Part shown: positions 1 through 10,500 of the stretch, piece by piece | Numbering within the stretch: the stretch's first letter is position 1 | Layout of the letters: every line of letters begins with the position of its first letter | Origin: Scytonema millei VB511283 | Lineage (GTDB): Bacteria > Cyanobacteriota > Cyanobacteriia > Cyanobacteriales > Chroococcidiopsidaceae | Direction: 5' to 3' | Length of the DNA: 64,000 bases | Assembly: GCF_000817735.3 (NCBI RefSeq) | Contig: NZ_JTJC03000001.1 | Coordinates: 629,710 to 693,709, forward strand | Notes under the pieces: generated by a model | What the model was told of the DNA's origin: nothing | Database searches by the model: none | The model's input: only the letters and a program-made list of their open reading frames with translations | Position numbers and translations under genes: made by a program

Positions 1-57
1 GGTGGTAATACCCCTTCCAATATGGCTGAGTGTAGTTTGTTAGACTGAAAGTCTAAA

Positions 58-1578
58 GTGTCAGTAAATCCTCAACAAGGACGCTCAAGCCCGATGATGC
101 TATCGACGTATCCGAGTAGCCTACTGCTATCGAGAGAACTGCCTAACCTGGACTATAGATTAAAACGCGATCGCTTTGATGAAACTTGGGAAGCACCCCT
201 TGCTACCCTACTTGGTTTAGGACGAGCAGCAGGTGCAGATTTTGTAGAATTTTTCTTGGAACGAGTTAACTATATTAATTGTTTAGCAGAAGACGACACG
301 ATCGCCAGCATTTCCCCTAGACTATCCACAGGTGCAGGGGTGAGAGTGTTTCGCGGTAAGGCTGATTGCTATGTCAGCACCAACGATTTAACATTTAACG
401 GACTCAAAGCCGCTTTAGAAAAAGGACTTTCCATTCTAGGGTTGCAACTTCCAGCACCCAACGCCTACATCCCCGCCATCAATTTAAAACTGCTACGAGA
501 CTACGCCACGACTAAAGGTAAAGATAGCTGGTTTGCTGGCTGTAGTTCGATCCGCGAAATGGGAGAAGTGCTGCTAGATGCCAACCAACAGTTACAACTC
601 AAAGCGAACCACGTCCAATCGAGACGCGCTACCTATTTCCGCGACTGGCAAGAAGTTTTAGTTGCTTCCAGTGATGGCACGTTTGCCAGAGACATTCGTT
701 TGACACAATCGGTAGGATTCAACCTGTTGTGTGCTGACGGTATCCACCGGACTTCCATCGGACAACGGGCAGGTAGCACTAGCGATCCTAATTTTCTCAG
801 AGCGTGGGATTACAAATCAACCGCCGAGGAAGTGGCAGAATCGGCAGGTAAGATGTTGTATGCCGATTACGTAGAATCGGGTACGTATCCAATCGTGATG
901 GCAAATCAGTTTGGTGGTGTCATCTTCCATGAAGCTTGCGGACACCTGCTGGAAACCACCCAAATCGAACGCAAAACCACTCCTTTTGCTGACAAGAAGG
1001 GTGAAAAAATCGCTCATGAAAGCCTGACTGCATGGGATGAAGGACTTTCCGACAGTGCTTTCGGTACGATTGATATGGATGATGAGGGAATGCCAGCCCA
1101 ACGGACATTATTGATCGAAAATGGCATTTTGAAAAACTTCTTGAGCGATCGCGCTGGTTCTTTACGTACCGGACACCCCAGAACGGGTAGCGGACGCAGA
1201 CAAAGCTATACCTACGCCGCCGCCTCGCGGATGCGCAATACTTACATCGCACCAGGTAGCTATACCAACGAAGAGATCTTTGGTTCCATTGACAAAGGAA
1301 TCTACTGCAAAAAAATGGGTGGTGGTAGCGTCGGCGCAACGGGACAATTCAACTTTGCGGTTGAAGAAGCTTACCTAATTGAAAATGGCAAAATTACCAA
1401 ACCACTTAAAGGTGCTACTTTGATTGGTGACGCACAGGAAATTATGAATAAGATTTCTATGTGTTCCCAGGATTTGGGATTAGCGGCGGGTTTCTGCGGT
1501 TCTGTTAGCGGTAGTATCTACGTTACTGTCGGACAACCTCATATCAAAGTGGATTCGATTACCGTCGGTGGAAGATAG
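58..1578 (+). CDS. tldD: TldD family metalloprotease
   Basis: This is the larger subunit of the TldD/TldE (PmbA) zinc protease, a cytosolic heterodimer known to degrade unfolded peptides and to mature some ribosomally made peptides. The zinc motif HEACGH (HExxxH) is at about residues 291-296, and the glycine-rich C-terminal half is typical of the family. The GTG at 58 gives 506 residues; ATG codons at 94 and 97 are alternative starts and nothing upstream decides between them. The pmbA partner follows after 4 bases, so the two are surely one operon. The first 57 bases of the window hold no recognisable gene. Confidence 0.95.
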   Translation: MSVNPQQGRSSPMMLSTYPSSLLLSRELPNLDYRLKRDRFDETWEAPLATLLGLGRAAGADFVEFFLERVNYINCLAEDDTIASISPRLSTGAGVRVFRGKADCYVSTNDLTFNGLKAALEKGLSILGLQLPAPNAYIPAINLKLLRDYATTKGKDSWFAGCSSIREMGEVLLDANQQLQLKANHVQSRRATYFRDWQEVLVASSDGTFARDIRLTQSVGFNLLCADGIHRTSIGQRAGSTSDPNFLRAWDYKSTAEEVAESAGKMLYADYVESGTYPIVMANQFGGVIFHEACGHLLETTQIERKTTPFADKKGEKIAHESLTAWDEGLSDSAFGTIDMDDEGMPAQRTLLIENGILKNFLSDRAGSLRTGHPRTGSGRRQSYTYAAASRMRNTYIAPGSYTNEEIFGSIDKGIYCKKMGGGSVGATGQFNFAVEEAYLIENGKITKPLKGATLIGDAQEIMNKISMCSQDLGLAAGFCGSVSGSIYVTVGQPHIKVDSITVGGR

Positions 1579-1582
1579 AAGT

Positions 1583-2923
1583 ATGACAAATATTCAAGAA
1601 CTAGCAAATTACGTTCGAGATAGTGCTAGTCAAATTGGCGTTCAAAAATTTGATATTTTCGGTTCTTCTGTTGATGAAACCAGCGTGCAGGTAGATTCAG
1701 GCGAACCGAAACAAGTCAAAGCCTCAAATCGTTCTGGCGTGACGGTGCGGGTGTGGAATGAAAACAATAACGTCGGAGTCACCAGCACGACTGATGTGTA
1801 TCCCGAAGGGATCGAACTCGCTTTGAAAACTGCCTATGAAGCAAGTTTCTTTGGGGTTAAAGAAAATGTACCAGATTTTAGCCCAGAAGCGTTAGCGCCA
1901 ATTACTGCTAATACGGAAACTACAGCACCTCAAGCGCCTGTAGCTGAGTTGATTGAAACTTTGATCTCGGCTGAAAAAGAACTCTTGGCTGCTCATCCGG
2001 CGATCGCAGGCGTACCCTACAATGGTTTATCGCAAAGGGATCTCGATCGGTTTTATCTCAATAGTGAAGGGGCAACACGTCATGAAGCCCGTTCCTATGC
2101 TTCGATCTATCTTTACAGCAAAACCGATGAAGAAGGGAAAAAACCCCGTTCTGCTGGCGCATTTCGCGTTAGTCGCAATTTACAAAACTTAGACATCCAA
2201 GCTTGTCTTCAAGAAGCAGCTGAAAAAACTATCAGTCACCTGAATTACGAGAAAGTCAAGTCTGGTAAATATCGCATTGTCTTCTCTCCTGAAGCTTTCT
2301 TAAGTCTGCTGGGTGCTTTTTCCAATCTCTACAACGCTCAAAGTATTCTGGATAAACAAAGTCTGTCTACGCCAGAGTCCATCGGAAAGCAAATTGTCTC
2401 ACCTCTGCTTTCAGTGTGCGATGATGCATTACATCCTGAAAATATAGCTGGAGAAACGTTTGACGGTGAGGGTACGCCGACTCGTCGCATCTCAATTATC
2501 TCTGATGGAGTATTAACAAACTTTCTCCATAGCGCAGGTACGGCAAAACGCCTAGACGCAAAACCCACCGGACACGCTAATATTGGCGCAAAGGTGACGG
2601 TTAGTCCTCATTTCTACCACGTTTTTTCTAACCAGCCTGCAACTCAAACATACAGCTTAGATGCGGCTGAGAATGTCATTTTTATTGACGATTTACACGC
2701 TTTACACGCCGGAGTCAAAGCTTTGCAGGGTTCTTTCTCCCTTCCCTTCGATGGTTGGGTAGTTAACAATGGCAAGCGGACGAGTATCGAATCTGCTACT
2801 GTGGCGGGAGATTTTCTGGAAGTGTTGCAGTCAATTATTTTCGTCGAACCAGAGGCAGAATTAACACCAGCAGGGGTCTGTCCTCGGATTTGGGTCGATA
2901 ATTTGTCAATTACTGGGGAATGA
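1583..2923 (+). CDS. pmbA: TldE/PmbA family protein, partner of TldD
   Basis: This is the second subunit of the TldD/TldE protease. As usual for PmbA it has no HExxxH motif; the active site is supplied by TldD. The frame is open from a GTG at 1568 inside tldD, but the ATG at 1583 (protein begins MTNIQELANYV) starts 4 bases after the tldD stop and gives the usual N-terminus of about 446 residues. Coupled translation with tldD is likely. An inverted repeat of the GGGGCGCAC family lies just after the stop and could act as a terminator hairpin. Confidence 0.92.
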   Translation: MTNIQELANYVRDSASQIGVQKFDIFGSSVDETSVQVDSGEPKQVKASNRSGVTVRVWNENNNVGVTSTTDVYPEGIELALKTAYEASFFGVKENVPDFSPEALAPITANTETTAPQAPVAELIETLISAEKELLAAHPAIAGVPYNGLSQRDLDRFYLNSEGATRHEARSYASIYLYSKTDEEGKKPRSAGAFRVSRNLQNLDIQACLQEAAEKTISHLNYEKVKSGKYRIVFSPEAFLSLLGAFSNLYNAQSILDKQSLSTPESIGKQIVSPLLSVCDDALHPENIAGETFDGEGTPTRRISIISDGVLTNFLHSAGTAKRLDAKPTGHANIGAKVTVSPHFYHVFSNQPATQTYSLDAAENVIFIDDLHALHAGVKALQGSFSLPFDGWVVNNGKRTSIESATVAGDFLEVLQSIIFVEPEAELTPAGVCPRIWVDNLSITGE

Positions 2924-2932
2924 TTGCATTCT

Positions 2933-2960
2933 GTACGGGCGCACAGATGTGCGCCCCTAT
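2933..2960. repeat. GGGGCGCAC-family inverted repeat
   Basis: Short palindrome with arms of the type GGGCGCAC and GTGCGCCC, flanked by GTAC/TA ends. It lies directly downstream of pmbA. Related copies occur near 3723, 33267, 55166 and 61526, always in spacers, so this is a dispersed REP-like unit. Confidence 0.75.
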
Positions 2961-3060
2961 CGATTGTAAATTTCTTGAGAATATATCTCAAGTAAGATCC
3001 AAATAAATAGCTTTATATGAGAGTTTATAGCTTGACACAGCAATCGGAAGGAAGTGCAAT

Positions 3061-3636
3061 ATGGTTGCAACTTTAGACGATACCAAGCGTAGAGCGATCG
3101 CAATGGAACTAGCAGATTTAAAAGCTCTACAAGAGTTGCTAATTAGCAATGAAGAGAAACTGATTCCATCTGTCAGTAGCGATAAAGAAATTAGCGATCG
3201 CCTCAACGATTTTCTCAGAGACGACAGGCAAAATTTGACTGTCATTAACGAAGTTATTGCTAAGTTTGGTGGTTCTGTTGGGTATAGAGATACAACGGGG
3301 CAATATGTAGAGCAAGTCAACCGTTTAATGGATGGCAACGAACTATCTTTGTATCAAAAAGTCTCTGCTCACGAGCGGATCAAACACCAAGCTGTTATGA
3401 CTGGATTGATTATTCACAAAGCATCTCAGGTGACAGGAGAAGATGTCAAGGATGCGATCGCGCCCCTCAATCAAGTCAACTTTGAAAACCGCGCCCACCA
3501 AGAACAAATGAAAGGAATTCTAGAGGTTTTGGGAACCCGCGAACTAACGGGTAAAGATCCAGATCAAAGCGTTTGGGCAAGAACTCAAGATGCAGTTGCT
3601 GCTTTGCGAGGCGTATTTGACGGGTTGACGAAATAG
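3061..3636 (+). CDS. Hemerythrin HHE-like / helical-bundle protein
   Basis: This 191-residue, mainly helical, soluble protein begins MVATLDDTKRRAIAMEL and resembles cyanobacterial proteins annotated as hemerythrin HHE domain proteins. Histidines that could bind a di-iron centre occur in the stretches around residues 104-120 (AHERIKHQ, IIHKAS) and near residue 142 (NRAHQEQ). If the assignment holds it would bind non-haem iron or sense oxygen or redox state, but the ligand set is not textbook and the function is unproven. It is a single gene with a purine-rich ribosome site (GGAAGGAAG) before the ATG. Confidence 0.6.
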   Translation: MVATLDDTKRRAIAMELADLKALQELLISNEEKLIPSVSSDKEISDRLNDFLRDDRQNLTVINEVIAKFGGSVGYRDTTGQYVEQVNRLMDGNELSLYQKVSAHERIKHQAVMTGLIIHKASQVTGEDVKDAIAPLNQVNFENRAHQEQMKGILEVLGTRELTGKDPDQSVWARTQDAVAALRGVFDGLTK

Positions 3637-3639
3637 GCG

Positions 3640-3673
3640 ATCCCCCCAACCCCCCTTCAAAAGGGGGGCTTCG
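3640..3673. terminator. C-tract/G-tract hairpin repeat
   Basis: CCCCCCTT and AAGGGGGG form a perfect stem with a 3-4 base loop just after the hemerythrin-like gene. It belongs to a dispersed repeat family (a second copy sits inside the LpxB-like gene at 4211-4242), so it is a mobile-type repeat that may double as a terminator. Confidence 0.5.
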
Positions 3674-3722
3674 ATCCCCCCAATCGCTTTTCAAAAGGAT
3701 TATAGTTTGGTTACATGTCATC

Positions 3723-3752
3723 TGTAGGGGCGCACAGCCGTGCGCCCCTACA
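3723..3752. repeat. GGGGCGCAC-family inverted repeat
   Basis: Near-perfect 30-base palindrome with GTAGGGGCGCAC arms in the convergent spacer between the hemerythrin-like gene and the LpxB-like gene. Same family as the copies at 2933 and 61526. Confidence 0.8.
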
Positions 3753-3760
3753 GGCATCTG

Positions 3761-5227
3761 CTAAAACTTTTCAATTAAGCATTCGGCTATGCGACAGGCT
3801 GCACCTGGTTTACCCATGCGACGAATGCCGTTTTCAGCAATCGATTTTAGCCTTTCGGGGTTAGAGAGTAAAGCCGCGATCGCATCACCAACTTGGTGAG
3901 GATTTTGGACGAAAGTAATCGATTCCCCAAAATGACGGCTTTGTGCCTCAGCAAAAGCATAGGTAAATTGCGGACCTTGACCAGGCATGATAATGGCAGG
4001 TTTGCCTAGCCCAATGAATTGTTCTGTCGCCGTTCCTGCCATTGCGATCGCAATTTGGGCTTGGTGTAAGCAGTCGTTGTAGGCGTGTTGAGTCAAAATA
4101 ATAGATGCATTTTTTTGCCGAAATGTCAATACAAGCGATTCCTGTAGGGGCGGGTTTGGCTGAGGTGTACGTGCGATCGCAGATATGTCTGATAAACCCG
4201 CCCTGGCAAGATCCCCCCAACCCCCCTTAACAAGGGGGGCTTCAGAGAATCCAGTTTTTACGAGAGCTTGACAAAAAGGCTCTAAATCGAGATGAGGGGC
4301 GATCGCAGCTAAAAATACCAATGGGCGATCGCTGAAAGTCACGATTAAATCTGTGACTGCTTGCAATATCAGTTCCCAATTTCGATAAACTTCGGGAGGA
4401 CGAGAACCAGGTAGCAGCAGAATTTTTAGTGCTTGGCTTGTCTCCTCTAGAAATTGGGACGGTTCGAGGCGATCCATCATGGGATTTCCCCGATCGAAGG
4501 CAGGAACGCCATGCTGTTGCAAAGTTTTAGCAGTTAGGGAGTCTCTAGGAAACACTGCTCGACAGCGGCGATGACTCATAAAATAGCGCTCCCAAGGATG
4601 ATAAATCGAACCCGACCAATGTTCTAAACGAGCAAAAGGCGATCGCCCAGGTAAAACACCATTTTCATCCCGCACGTAATATTCAGATTTCGCTGTCCCC
4701 ACAAAAGCATAATTCGCTCCACTCCACCAGGCAAAGAGTAAGGGTACGATATCACCTACAGCTAACACTAGGGTGTGGGGTGTAGGGTGTGGGGTGTGGG
4801 GTGTGGGGTGTAAAGATTCTAAATTTCTTTCTCCCTCAGCTCCCTCAGCTTCCTCAGCTCCCTCAGCTCTCTTCCTTCCTGCTCCCTTCATCCATTGACG
4901 TATTGCCCTCAACTGCTTCCCAGTCAGTTGTAACAAGCCACCTTGAATATCTCCTAGCAGTTGCCGTCCATCCATGTAAATGAAGCCACCAGAAGGCATG
5001 GTTTTTACGCTACCAATTAGGGGAATACCCAGACGAGTGTAAGCTTTTCCTTCGCCGACAATTGGTAAAGCAGCAATATCGAGGTTTGGACAAAGCTGCT
5101 GGAGTTCTTGCACGATCCGAACGGCAATGATATCTTCGCCGTGACCGTTACTCAAGCATAGTAACCGCGAATGAGGGGTGAGGGGTGAGGAGTGAGGAGT
5201 GAGAGAGGAAGGCGATCTATAGTCCAT
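3761..5227 (-). CDS. LpxB-like glycosyltransferase family protein carrying translated repeat insertions
   Basis: This is a lipid-A-disaccharide-synthase-related protein of the cyanobacterial group. The N-terminus CLSNGHGEDIIAVRI and the C-terminal AMAGTATEQFIGLGKPAI are family hallmarks. True LpxB joins UDP-diacylglucosamine to lipid X; the substrate of this branch is not established. Two blocks look foreign but keep the frame: an acidic and HPTP-rich stretch coded by 4768-4890, and a stretch coded by 4144-4242 made of two intergenic repeat units. The first residues after the ATG (SSLTPHSSPLTPHS) also come from a simple repeat, so the true start may be a little downstream. At 488 residues the protein is longer than expected for the family because of these inserts. 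Confidence 0.8.
   Translation of the reverse strand: MDYRSPSSLTPHSSPLTPHSRLLCLSNGHGEDIIAVRIVQELQQLCPNLDIAALPIVGEGKAYTRLGIPLIGSVKTMPSGGFIYMDGRQLLGDIQGGLLQLTGKQLRAIRQWMKGAGRKRAEGAEEAEGAEGERNLESLHPTPHTPHPTPHTLVLAVGDIVPLLFAWWSGANYAFVGTAKSEYYVRDENGVLPGRSPFARLEHWSGSIYHPWERYFMSHRRCRAVFPRDSLTAKTLQQHGVPAFDRGNPMMDRLEPSQFLEETSQALKILLLPGSRPPEVYRNWELILQAVTDLIVTFSDRPLVFLAAIAPHLDLEPFCQALVKTGFSEAPLVKGGWGDLARAGLSDISAIARTPQPNPPLQESLVLTFRQKNASIILTQHAYNDCLHQAQIAIAMAGTATEQFIGLGKPAIIMPGQGPQFTYAFAEAQSRHFGESITFVQNPHQVGDAIAALLSNPERLKSIAENGIRRMGKPGAACRIAECLIEKF
4144..4204. repeat. MITE-like repeat inside a coding region
   Basis: Ends are GTAGGGGCGGGTTT and AAACCCGCCC, inverted, with a core of about 35 bases. Units with the same ends occur in spacers at 20306-20368 and 26442-26509. 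Here the unit lies within the LpxB-like gene and is read through in frame. Confidence 0.7.
4211..4242. repeat. C-tract/G-tract hairpin repeat inside a coding region
   Basis: Same hairpin family as 3640-3673 (CCCCCCTT, short loop, AAGGGGGG). It abuts the MITE-like unit at 4144-4204 and both are translated as part of the LpxB-like protein. Confidence 0.7.
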
Positions 5228-5696
5228 TTCAGTAATAAAAATTAATAAAAGAGCGAGGGAGTTGTTTAAATTTCTAGCATTGAAGAAGCGTTGTTACTAG
5301 GTCGCTAAGAAGCTATTTCGAGGCTTATGGGTTAGTTAACAAACCATAACTTCTCAGCCAGACTAATTTGGACTAACTTAGACTGATAGATGTATGGCTT
5401 TGGATTTCATCGCTGTAGCCCTCACTGTTTCTCGTCTTTCATCTCTAAGGAAAGAATAAAACTGCACGTCACGCCGCGATCGCTTTCGCTACGCAGCAAG
5501 CAGAATTGGACGACTAAATGAGTGTACGGCTGGTGACAGTGGTTGGTATAATCCATACTGGTTTTTTGTCGCGTGGGAGGGTGACAGGTCTATAAGTGGA
5601 ACTAAGTTAAAAATTCTACATAAAAGCGATTTAGCATAGGCAAGAGGCAGAAATATTAAGCAAGCCTAAAGGTCCTGCATTAGTCTTGAGGGGAGT
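5228..5696. other. Intergenic region upstream of the Ser/Thr kinase
   Basis: 469 bases between divergent genes. No coding sequence is convincing. It holds one HIP1 site near 5477 and a likely kinase promoter (extended -10 at 5544-5552). Nothing else is recognised. Confidence 0.6.
5544..5552 (+). promoter_or_regulatory. Extended -10 promoter element
   Basis: The sequence TGGTATAAT matches the extended -10 consensus TGnTATAAT exactly. There is no good -35 at the expected spacing, which extended -10 promoters can tolerate. It would give a 5' leader of about 140 bases before the kinase start at 5697. Confidence 0.4.
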
Positions 5697-7544
5697 ATGC
5701 TAGCTGGAAAAACATTACAGCGTGGGAAATATACCCTGGAACAAGAAATAGGACGGGGTGGATTTGGCATTACTTATAAAGCCACCCACCAATTTTTGGG
5801 GCAACCAGTGGTAATCAAAACGCTGAATGAATTGCTCCGGCAAGCGCCGCAGTTTGCCAAGTTTCAGCGCCAATTTCAGGATGAAGCCCGACGCTTAGCA
5901 GCCTGCGTCCACCCCAATATTGTGCGAGTCAGCGACTTCTTTGTTGAGGACGGCTTGCCATTTATGGTGATGGATTATATTCCCGGGCAAACTCTTGCCA
6001 AAGTAGTGTTTCCAGATCGTCCCTTGCCAGAAACGCTGGCAATTCACTACATTCGGCAGATTGGCGCGGCATTAGAAGTCGTGCATCAGAAGAACTTGCT
6101 GCATCGGGACGTGAAACCCCAAAACATTATTTTGCGCCAAGGGACTCAGGAAGTTGTACTGATTGATTTTGGAATTGCGCGAGAATTTACTCCAGGTTCA
6201 ACCCAAACTCATACCAACATGGTTTCGGAAGGGTACGCACCCATAGAACAGTATCTTGCTCACGCCCCCCGTACTCCAGCTACAGATGTTTATGCCCTAG
6301 CAGCAACGCTATACGCGATCTTGACAGCCAAAGTACCAGTTGCCGCTAGCCTGCGCGATCGCATCCCTATGCCCAACGTGCGCCAAATCAATCCTCGGTT
6401 AAGCGTTGACGTGGAACGAGCGATTATTTTGGGAATGGAGATTGAAGCTGTCAATCGACCTGCTACCGTAGCCGATTGGCTGGAACTATTGCCCCATACT
6501 TATTCCCAAAGTTTCTCAGGTGGTCTGACGGGTGGCGGGCGATCGCAAACTCATAATTCTTCGATCCCAAATTGGCTTTCTCAGTCCAGCCAACCTGGAG
6601 TATCGGTGATGGAACCCCCATCTGCCGAGAGCGAGGAGATCCCCGCCAAGCAATCTTTTTTACGCGGTTTGTGGATTGGTGGTGGTTTAGCTGCGATCGC
6701 TGGCATTGCAACTCTAGCGATCGGTACAGTGTTTCCTAAGTCTGTCCCTCAGTCACCTCAAAATTCAATACCCGCGCGCTCCAGCCAGCCTGCACCTCAG
6801 TCTACATCGCCCACCGATGCTAGATATGAGAAAAACATTACACTTCCACAAAAAGAAAACTCGCAACCAAAAAACTCAACCGCTCCCCCACCAACTCAAC
6901 CTGTAAAAAATACTACTGAGCAACATCCAGCAGTCAATACTTCTAGGCAAAGTGGGACGCAAAATCTCAGCAGCCCCGTCAACCCAACAATTCGATCTGG
7001 CACTCGCAGATGGAGACAAGATCGGAATAATGCTGGGCAAGGTTTTAACCGTAGGGTGCGGGCTACCTCGTCAACCAGAAATCGCTCAACTGTCACGCCT
7101 ACTCAATCTAAAAATAATCTTCAACGTAACTCGACAAATAAGAGCAAACCGTCTCAACCTGTACCATCTCCTACACCAAAATCAGAACAATCCCCAACAT
7201 CTAAGCAGTCTCCAACTGCACCTTCGCCAACGCCATCTCCATCCCCGGAAGCATCACCATCACCTCAGAACAACCAACCAGCGCCAGAACCATCGCCCTC
7301 ACCCCAGAACAACCAACCATCCCCAGAACCATCGCCCTCACCCCAGAACAATCAACCAGCGCCAGAATCATCACCGACAACTAACAACCAGCCACCATCG
7401 CCAACACCCGCCGCACCAAGTCCAAATTCTCCTCCGGTCAAAGAAGGAGAACCAATGTTGCCTAGCGATTATGAGTCTGGTAGCATTGCACCATCACCAA
7501 CGCCCACAGCTGCACAAACACCGCCTGCCAATCCACCACATTAG
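5697..7544 (+). CDS. Transmembrane eukaryotic-type Ser/Thr protein kinase
   Basis: A protein kinase domain fills residues 12-270: glycine loop [10 protein letters not shown], the Lys of VVIK, catalytic [11 protein letters not shown] and an activation-loop APIEQY. One membrane helix follows at about residues 325-347 ([20 protein letters not shown]), then an extracytoplasmic tail rich in Pro, Ser, Asn and Gln, including three 13-residue repeats of [13 protein letters not shown] type. All catalytic residues are present, so it should be active. Target proteins are unknown. The start ATG follows a GAGGGGAG ribosome site. The tail resembles a cell-wall-spanning linker and has no recognised sensor domain. 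Confidence 0.9.
   Translation: MLAGKTLQRGKYTLEQEIGRGGFGITYKATHQFLGQPVVIKTLNELLRQAPQFAKFQRQFQDEARRLAACVHPNIVRVSDFFVEDGLPFMVMDYIPGQTLAKVVFPDRPLPETLAIHYIRQIGAALEVVHQKNLLHRDVKPQNIILRQGTQEVVLIDFGIAREFTPGSTQTHTNMVSEGYAPIEQYLAHAPRTPATDVYALAATLYAILTAKVPVAASLRDRIPMPNVRQINPRLSVDVERAIILGMEIEAVNRPATVADWLELLPHTYSQSFSGGLTGGGRSQTHNSSIPNWLSQSSQPGVSVMEPPSAESEEIPAKQSFLRGLWIGGGLAAIAGIATLAIGTVFPKSVPQSPQNSIPARSSQPAPQSTSPTDARYEKNITLPQKENSQPKNSTAPPPTQPVKNTTEQHPAVNTSRQSGTQNLSSPVNPTIRSGTRRWRQDRNNAGQGFNRRVRATSSTRNRSTVTPTQSKNNLQRNSTNKSKPSQPVPSPTPKSEQSPTSKQSPTAPSPTPSPSPEASPSPQNNQPAPEPSPSPQNNQPSPEPSPSPQNNQPAPESSPTTNNQPPSPTPAAPSPNSPPVKEGEPMLPSDYESGSIAPSPTPTAAQTPPANPPH
7251..7367 (+). repeat. Three tandem 39-base repeats coding a Pro/Ser/Gln linker
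   Basis: Three consecutive 39-base units with few differences encode 13-residue repeats in the kinase tail. Copy number is likely to vary between strains. Confidence 0.85.
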
Positions 7545-7562
7545 AAAACCTGGTATCTACCC

Positions 7563-10500
7563 ATGAAAATCATCCACGGTACTTGGATTCCCTCTGCCGA
7601 AGCTGATTTCATTCAAGCAGGTGCATTTTACCTGTGGGTAGAAACTTCAACTGTCCAAAAACGTCGCAACACCGATCGGCGCACCCATCCTTTTCATTTG
7701 GCTTCAGCAGATCTAGAAGCCTTCTTAACTGAGCAATTGGGAATTGTCTCAGCTACTTATGGCAAGACGAACGCTCGAATTTCTACTAAATATTTTGCCT
7801 TGCCAACTGCAAGAGATCGCCCCCTTCCTTCACCAGAATTAGCTAGATATCTTGATGACATCGATCCAGAAAACGAAGAATTTGCATATTGGGCGATCGC
7901 TTGTTACTTAGTTAATACCAGCGTCAAAACAAACAGTTACAGCTATAGTCAAGTCAGTAATATTATTAAACTGCTCAACGATATTCATTTTTTAGCTTTA
8001 AATAATGCTAATGAAATTCAATTTGGTTCGGATTTAGTATTTTGGTATCACTACACCCAATCTTTTAAAGAAATTATCCTCAAAGACCAATATATTCCAG
8101 CACTGAAATATCACGAACTACAAATAACAAAAAGTAAGCGCAAACAGGCAAGTCATACATTTGACATTTATCCAGCTTGGGAAATTATCTCAGAACAATA
8201 CGATGCGATCGTCCAAAAATATGTCGATTATATGCCAGCTATCTGCACTGCGGGACGAGCAAATATCAGCGATCGCGTAGAATTTTTTACTCCAGAAACT
8301 TTGCTGCGGCACTTTTCGGAATACCTATTACAAGATATTGTCACTCATACCCCTTCTACATCCGCATTTGATAGCTTAATCTCTGACTCCCTGCTGCAAA
8401 AATGCTTTCAATCTAACAATACTCCCCAACAAAGCGATCGCGCTTTAATAGAATACAAACAGTGGTACGCTTGGAAAGAAAAAATTGCCCGTACCCAGAC
8501 TGCTATGGCTTTCGACCTCTGTTTTCAACTCCAAGAAGCACCAGCCGATCGCGTAGATAATTGGAATATTGACTTTTTAGTAGCGGCAAAACAAGACCCA
8601 TCCTTAAAGCTAACCTTGGCTGATTATTGGGGTATGAACCAAAGAGCTAAAAAAGCTTGGTTCAAACATTTGGGTACGGATTTTGAAGCCAATTTGTTGC
8701 TAAATTTGGGATATGCAGCGCGAATGTACCCCTTACTTTGGGAAGGATTAGAAACCGATCGCCCCATTGGATTACCGCTGAGCTTATCACAAGCCTTTGA
8801 ATTTCTCAAAGAAAATGCCTGGGTATTAGAAGATGCAGGCTACAAAGTTATCGTTCCTGCTTGGTGGACTCCTGAAGGTCGTTGCCGCGCTAAAATTCGC
8901 CTCAAAACGTCTTCACGCGGTGCTAAATCTACAACTACTAACCAAGGTTATTTCAGTCTAGACTCTCTAGTGCAGTATCAATACGAATTGGCAATTGGGG
9001 GTGAGGCTGTCACGCAAAAAGAATGGCAGCAACTTGTGAATGCGAAAACTCCGCTCGTACAATTTCGGGGTCAGTGGATAGAATTAGACCAAGATAAAAT
9101 GCGACAAATGTTAGAATTTTGGCAATCTCAAGCTAAAGAACAGCCGGAAATGTCGCTACTCGATTTGATGAAATTAGTAGCTTCAGAAGATGAATTAGAG
9201 GTTGACCATGATGATGCTTTAGAAAAAATGATGGCGAAGTTGCAGGACAAAAGCAAGTTAGAACCAATCTCAGATCCGCCGCAGTTGCAAGGTACTTTAC
9301 GGGAATATCAAAAGCGTGGTGTGGCTTGGCTGCAATATTTAGAAGCTTTAGGAATCAACGGATGTTTAGCTGATGATATGGGACTGGGAAAATCGGTACA
9401 GGTAATTACCAGAATCATCAATGAAAAAGAAGCGATTGCCACACCACCAACTTTATTAATTGCACCTACATCAGTTGTAGGAAATTGGCTGCGAGAAATT
9501 GCCAAATTTGCGCCGCATCTACAAGCAATCGTACATCATGGTAGCGATCGCCTCAAAGATGAAGCTGAATTTAAAGCTACCTGTCTCAAACACGACGTCG
9601 TGATTACTTCGTTTACTCTCACTCGTAAAGATGAAAAACTTTTAAGTAGTGTCACATGGCAACGCATAGTAATAGATGAAGCCCAAAATATCAAAAATCC
9701 GAAAGCAGCTCAAACTCGCACCATTTTAAAATTACAAGCTAAACACCGACTAGCATTAACAGGAACGCCTGTAGAGAACCGCTTATTAGATTTATGGTCG
9801 ATTTTCAATTTTCTCAATCCAGGTTATTTGGGAAAAGAAGCACAATTTCGGAAATCGTTTGAAATTCCAATTCAAAAAGATAATAGTAAAGTTAAATCTA
9901 GCAGTTTAAAGAAATTAGTCGAACCGTTTATTTTGCGGCGAGTCAAAACTGACCGAGCGATTATTAATGACTTACCGGATAAAGTCGAACAAAACCTCTA
10001 TTGTAACTTGACTAAAGAACAAGCTTCACTCTATGAAGCTGTGGTAAAAGATGTCTCGAAGCAAATTGAAGAATCTGAAGGAATTCAACGCAAAGGATTA
10101 ATTTTATCGACTTTGTTGAAACTAAAACAAGTCTGCAATCATCCAGCTCAGTTTTTACAAGATGGGAGCGAATTTTCCCCAGAGCGCTCGCACAAACTCA
10201 GCCGTTTAGTAGAAATGGTAGAAGAGGCGATCGCTGAAGGAGAAAGTATGTTGATTTTCAGTCAATTTAAAGAAATTTGCGACCCTTTAGACAAGTATTT
10301 GAAGCACAATTGTCATTACAATACTTATTACATTCATGGTGGGACAAATCGTAACAAACGAGAAGAAGCGATCGCCGAATTTCAAGACCCTGAAACAGAA
10401 CCTTCGGTATTTGTCCTATCTCTCAAAGCTGGCGGTGTAGGCATTACTTTAACTAAAGCTAACCATGTCTTTCACTTCGATCGCTGGTGGAACCCCGCAG

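Noticed and set aside
6952-7566. 204-residue frame in another phase of the Ser/Thr kinase tail
   Set aside because: Low-complexity Pro/Ser/Gln coding DNA leaves other frames open; the kinase frame is continuous to its own stop.
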